Of a stretch of DNA of 47,148 nucleotides, positions 44,062 to 47,148 are shown piece by piece (position 1 is the stretch's first letter; each line of letters begins with the position of its first letter). The notes under the pieces are model-generated. The model was not told the DNA's origin, did no database searches, and worked only from the letters and a program-made list of their open reading frames with translations. Source of the stretch: Clostridia bacterium (GTDB lineage Bacteria; Bacillota; Clostridia; TANB77; CAG-508); contig JAFRCC010000022.1 of NCBI GenBank assembly GCA_017404545.1, positions 150,448 to 197,595 of the forward strand. Reading direction: 5' to 3'. The translations under genes and the position numbers were made by a program.

Positions 44062-45237
44062 TTATTTAGTTTTAAATGTTACTGGACTATTTCCTACCTT
44101 TGATGTGTCAAAAGTGTTTGATACATACACTGTTAGAGAATTTGAGCATTTTAGAAACATATTCCTCATATCAGTTGCATTACTTGTATCAAAACTTGAA
44201 AGATCCAACTCTCTCAAATTTGTACATTCACTAAACATCATAAGCATTTCGGTCACTTTACTAGTATTAAATTTTGATATATCTAGCTCTTTTAAATTTG
44301 TACATTTCCAAAACATCTTATTCATGTTAGTCACGTTACTAGTATCAAAGTTTGATAGATTTAACTTTTCTAAATTTGTACATCCTACAAACATCATATC
44401 CATTTGGGTCACTTTACTAGTATTAAAGTTTGATAAATCTAACGATTTTATATTTTCACATTTTCCAAACATTGAATACATTTCAGTTACATTGCTCGTA
44501 TTAAAATTTGATACATTAATTTCATTTAATCCACTACATGCATAAAACATATCGCCCATAGCAGTTACATTACTTGTATCGAAACTTGATACATTAAGCT
44601 CTTTTAGATTACTACATCCCCAAAACATGAGTGCCATGTTAGTTACTTTACTTGTTTTGAAGTTAGATATATTCAGTTTTTTTAGACTACTACATCCCCA
44701 AAACATATTCTCCATATTTGTTACATTACTTGTATCAAAATTTGATAAATTTAGTTCTTGTAAGCTACTACATCTATAAAACATGTTACTCATATCAGTT
44801 ACATCACTTGTATCAATATATTCAATGTTTTCTATATTAGTTAATTTCTCACAATATTGAAACCAATCTGCCATATATTTAGGCTTAATTCTGTTTTTTA
44901 TTATTACTTTATTAATTTTAGGTCTACGGCTCTTCCATTTACATTCAGCTTGCCAATTATAAACATCACCCTCATCTTCATAATTTTCTGGATCTGCTGA
45001 TTTTAAATCGTTATCAACATAATCAGTGCTACTTAGAATCAATATCTTTCCGCCTTTTCCATCACCATATACTCTTGCATATATACTTTTTGGTATCTCA
45101 GTTGATTCACTATTTTGATTTTCGTTATTTTGATCAGCCTCCTTTTTGCTTTCATTATTTCCACATCCTGATAATACAAATAACATACTTCCCAAAATAA
45201 AAAGTAATAAAAATACACTAGCTACTTTTTTCTTCAT
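44062..45237 (-). CDS. Lipoprotein with BspA-like (DUF285) repeats
   Basis: A 391-residue surface lipoprotein. The signal ends in a clear lipobox, VLSGC, so the mature protein is lipid-anchored at the cysteine. A Glu/Asn linker and a domain of about 100 residues are followed by about ten repeats of roughly 24 residues with the pattern LNLSNFDTSNVTNM..MF..C. These form a regular leucine-rich solenoid and are common in gut Bacillota and mycoplasmas. Likely an adhesin or binding protein; ligand unknown. Its 5-prime end faces a GIY-YIG gene. Confidence 0.9.
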   Translation of the reverse strand: MKKKVASVFLLLFILGSMLFVLSGCGNNESKKEADQNNENQNSESTEIPKSIYARVYGDGKGGKILILSSTDYVDNDLKSADPENYEDEGDVYNWQAECKWKSRRPKINKVIIKNRIKPKYMADWFQYCEKLTNIENIEYIDTSDVTDMSNMFYRCSSLQELNLSNFDTSNVTNMENMFWGCSSLKKLNISNFKTSKVTNMALMFWGCSNLKELNVSSFDTSNVTAMGDMFYACSGLNEINVSNFNTSNVTEMYSMFGKCENIKSLDLSNFNTSKVTQMDMMFVGCTNLEKLNLSNFDTSNVTNMNKMFWKCTNLKELDISKFNTSKVTEMLMMFSECTNLRELDLSSFDTSNATDMRNMFLKCSNSLTVYVSNTFDTSKVGNSPVTFKTK

Positions 45238-45345
45238 AGTTATAACCTCCTATATATTTATTTATATTTGAAATTACAATTTCTGATTTGAATAATATCA
45301 TTTTAATTATAAAATAACAATACATTGATTTCTTTTAACTTAATT

Positions 45346-45621
45346 TTATACAAACACTTTAAAATTTATATAAAAACTATTTATCAACTTTTCTTTTTCT
45401 ACTCTTTTTAATTTTTTTAGCTCTATCTCTCTTCGCAAAGCTTCACTTTTTGTATCAAATTTTTCATAATAAACTAATTTTACGGGCAATCTTGCTCTAG
45501 TATATTTTGCCCCTTTTCCGCTATTATGTGTTTCAAGTCTTGCAATTGGGTCAACTGCATAACCACTATATATCGTATTATCAGCACATCTTAGCATATA
45601 TGTATAATGACCTTTTTCCAT
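45346..45621 (-). CDS. GIY-YIG domain protein (UPF0213/YhbQ-like)
   Basis: 91 residues forming a single GIY-YIG nuclease-type domain: [19 protein letters not shown] holds the two tyrosine motifs, and [23 protein letters not shown] the following conserved part, with Arg and Glu residues ([18 protein letters not shown]). Members of this small family act on DNA, but the cellular role is poorly known. ATG 45621 follows GGAGG. Confidence 0.92.
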   Translation of the reverse strand: MEKGHYTYMLRCADNTIYSGYAVDPIARLETHNSGKGAKYTRARLPVKLVYYEKFDTKSEALRREIELKKLKRVEKEKLINSFYINFKVFV

Positions 45622-45636
45622 ATTTCCTCCACTTAT

Positions 45637-45668
45637 AAAAAAACCTGGATGTAATCCAGGCTCTTTTT
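45637..45668 (-). terminator. Terminator of the glycosyltransferase gene
   Basis: CCTGGAT-TAC-ATCCAGG stem on the minus strand followed by seven T, directly after the stop codon. Confidence 0.85.
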
Positions 45669-46896
45669 ATTGTATTTCTTCAATCTTTTTGTTATTATTG
45701 TGTTCAATCTTCTTCCACTCTGTATCTCTTTTGAATAAACATTTTACGTTTATTAGCAACCATGACCCCATAAATACTGGGAATAAGAATAAACCTTTTA
45801 TCATAGGTTTTATAGGTTTCTTTTCTAAATACATTACCACAAATCCCATAAAAGGAAGTACTAAAACAGTAGGAATAATATATTTTAATATTTGGATTAA
45901 AAATTCTATTGTATCCATTTCTCCTGAAGCAAATAAAACAATATTCAAAATAACTAATAACAACGTTAATACTAGCATTGGAGCCGTTCCAAGTAAATAC
46001 AATAAACCATCAAAATTCATTACTGTTTTATGCTCTGCAACCGCAGAAGCTAATGGCTTTGTATATTCTCTTAAACATTGCATATGGCCAACTGTCCATC
46101 TCTCTCTTTGAATCCAAGATTGTTTAAATCCTACTGGTTGCTCATCGTATACAATTGCATCTTTTGCCCATCCAAGTTTCTTACCTTTTATAATTCTCTT
46201 TAAAGAAAATTCTATATCTTCGGTTAATGTTTTTGTATTCCATCCTTCTGGTTTAATAACATCAAATTTAACCATAAATCCTGTACCATTCATTAATGGT
46301 GAAAGACCTATATTGTATCTAGCCAAATGGTAAAATCTGTGCATTGTCCAATAGAATATTGCATACCCAGCTGATACCCATGTATCTGATGGATTTTTAA
46401 TATCTTTATACCCTTGAACAACTTCTTCCCCTTGGCATAATTTTTTATTCATTACTGTTAAAAATTTTTCGTCAACAATATTATCAGCATCAAAGATACA
46501 AAATGCATCATAAGGCGCATCTTCATCTATTTTTTGTTGCAAAAACCATTGAAGAGCGAATCCCTTTGTTTTATGTTTTTCATCAAATCTTTCATATACC
46601 ACTGCGCCTGCATCCTTGGCAACTTTTGCAGTACTATCTGTGCAATTATCAGCAATTACATATATATCATATAAATCTTTAGGGTAATCTAACTTTTTTA
46701 AACTGTCTACCAAATTACCTACAACTGCCTCCTCGTTATGAGCAGGTATTATTAGCATAAATCTATGCTGTTTATCCACTATTAGAGGTTTATCTTTTAC
46801 CTTTACAAACGAACATAAGCTAATTATGAATTGGTACAACCAATAAATAGCAACTAGCCATATTAAAGCTTGTTGTAATATAAACAAATACTCCAT
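45667..46896 (-). CDS. Family 2 glycosyltransferase, membrane-bound
   Basis: ATG 46896 (GAAGGAG upstream) gives 409 residues; a longer frame to 47013 has no ribosome binding site. An N-terminal membrane helix precedes the GT-A domain: LIIPAHNEEAVVGNLV, DNCTDST, FDADN (metal-binding) and the later TEDIEFSLK and QRERWTVGH (catalytic QxxRW). Two or three C-terminal helices follow. The layout is that of processive or lipid-linked sugar transferases. The product, a polysaccharide or glycolipid, cannot be told. Confidence 0.9.
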   Translation of the reverse strand: MEYLFILQQALIWLVAIYWLYQFIISLCSFVKVKDKPLIVDKQHRFMLIIPAHNEEAVVGNLVDSLKKLDYPKDLYDIYVIADNCTDSTAKVAKDAGAVVYERFDEKHKTKGFALQWFLQQKIDEDAPYDAFCIFDADNIVDEKFLTVMNKKLCQGEEVVQGYKDIKNPSDTWVSAGYAIFYWTMHRFYHLARYNIGLSPLMNGTGFMVKFDVIKPEGWNTKTLTEDIEFSLKRIIKGKKLGWAKDAIVYDEQPVGFKQSWIQRERWTVGHMQCLREYTKPLASAVAEHKTVMNFDGLLYLLGTAPMLVLTLLLVILNIVLFASGEMDTIEFLIQILKYIIPTVLVLPFMGFVVMYLEKKPIKPMIKGLFLFPVFMGSWLLINVKCLFKRDTEWKKIEHNNNKKIEEIQ

Positions 46897-46989
46897 TTCA
46901 ATCTCCTTCTCTATTAATATACAATATATATTATACTTACAAAAAACATAATTTTCAACATTTTGTTTCTTTTTTTTATATTTTAAGAC

Positions 46990-47148
46990 TTTTTTATTCC
47001 TATAATAGAACAATAGCGGACATTATGATAATTGCAAAAGACAAAATTTAATGCAAATGTCCGCGTAATTGTTCGTGCGCCAAAATTTGCCACGCAAATT
47101 TTGTGTGCAATGTTGGCGAAGCCTTTATATTATAGGAAAGTTCGAAGA
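46990..47148. repeat. Structured non-coding end region with nested inverted repeats
   Basis: GCGGACAT (47016-47023) pairs with ATGTCCGC about 37 bases on, and CGCCA...TGGCG encloses AAAATTTG-CCACG-CAAATTTT. This could be a terminator or repeat belonging to a gene beyond the window. It is clearly richer in secondary structure than other intergenic parts. Confidence 0.45.

Noticed and set aside
1..47148. CRISPR arrays, tRNA or rRNA genes, prophage or plasmid genes
   Set aside because: No regularly spaced repeats, no cloverleaf-like sequences and no phage or replication genes were recognised.

Overview
The window is about 47 kb of AT-rich DNA with nearly all genes on the minus strand. It carries a complete spoIIIA sporulation operon, a spore photoproduct lyase homologue, an oxygen-sensitive class III ribonucleotide reductase (nrdD/nrdG), Gram-positive style cell-wall proteins (internal or C-terminal PxTG motifs, Ig-like and BspA/DUF285 repeats, YkuD transpeptidase) and strong AGGAGG-type ribosome binding sites. 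This points to an anaerobic, endospore-forming, low-GC Bacillota of class Clostridia, probably an uncultured gut lineage. No rRNA, tRNA or CRISPR array was seen.

Layout: 1-3353, a large secreted papain-like (C1) protease with leucine-rich repeats, cut by the window edge. 3.6-9.1 kb, glmM, a YhcC-type radical SAM gene with an apparently leaderless promoter, and two unrecognised genes, one with clearly foreign codon use. 9.3-13.1 kb, a small membrane exporter and a zinc-uptake operon (zur-znuA-znuC-znuB) with a good promoter and a candidate operator. 13.2-17.0 kb, an Ig-like wall-anchored protein, a membrane-anchored unknown and a PitA-like phosphate transporter. 17.1-22.3 kb, spoIIIAA to spoIIIAH. 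22.4-27.1 kb, yebC, preA, preT and splB. 27.3-31.4 kb, a decayed DUF4143 gene and a 1057-residue surface protein. 31.7-35.1 kb, nrdG/nrdD facing a Crp/Fnr-type regulator across a perfect 20-bp palindrome. 35.2-41.5 kb, DUF1292, PP2C phosphatase, CYTH, YkuD, DUF2651, vWA and a membrane-tethered sigma factor. 41.6-47.1 kb, pyruvate kinase, a decayed IS, a BspA-like lipoprotein, a GIY-YIG protein and a glycosyltransferase.

The main discovery candidate concerns translation. Three otherwise intact genes (spoIIIAB, spoIIIAF and a PP2C phosphatase) each need a +1 shift to give their expected full-length product. In all three the shift falls on the same four bases: an in-frame CGG codon followed by A, where skipping the C gives GGA (Gly). 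By my reading, in-frame CGG is otherwise absent from the window except for two cases (CGG-G and CGG-C) in one gene of atypical composition, while CGG is common out of frame. This suggests programmed or obligatory +1 frameshifting at CGGA in a lineage that avoids or has lost normal CGG decoding. Other notable points are a surface protein with an internal sortase signal followed by a second signal peptide, a 19-bp hairpin that encloses the ribosome binding site of splB, and a splB product lacking any cysteine in the region of the known catalytic cysteine.
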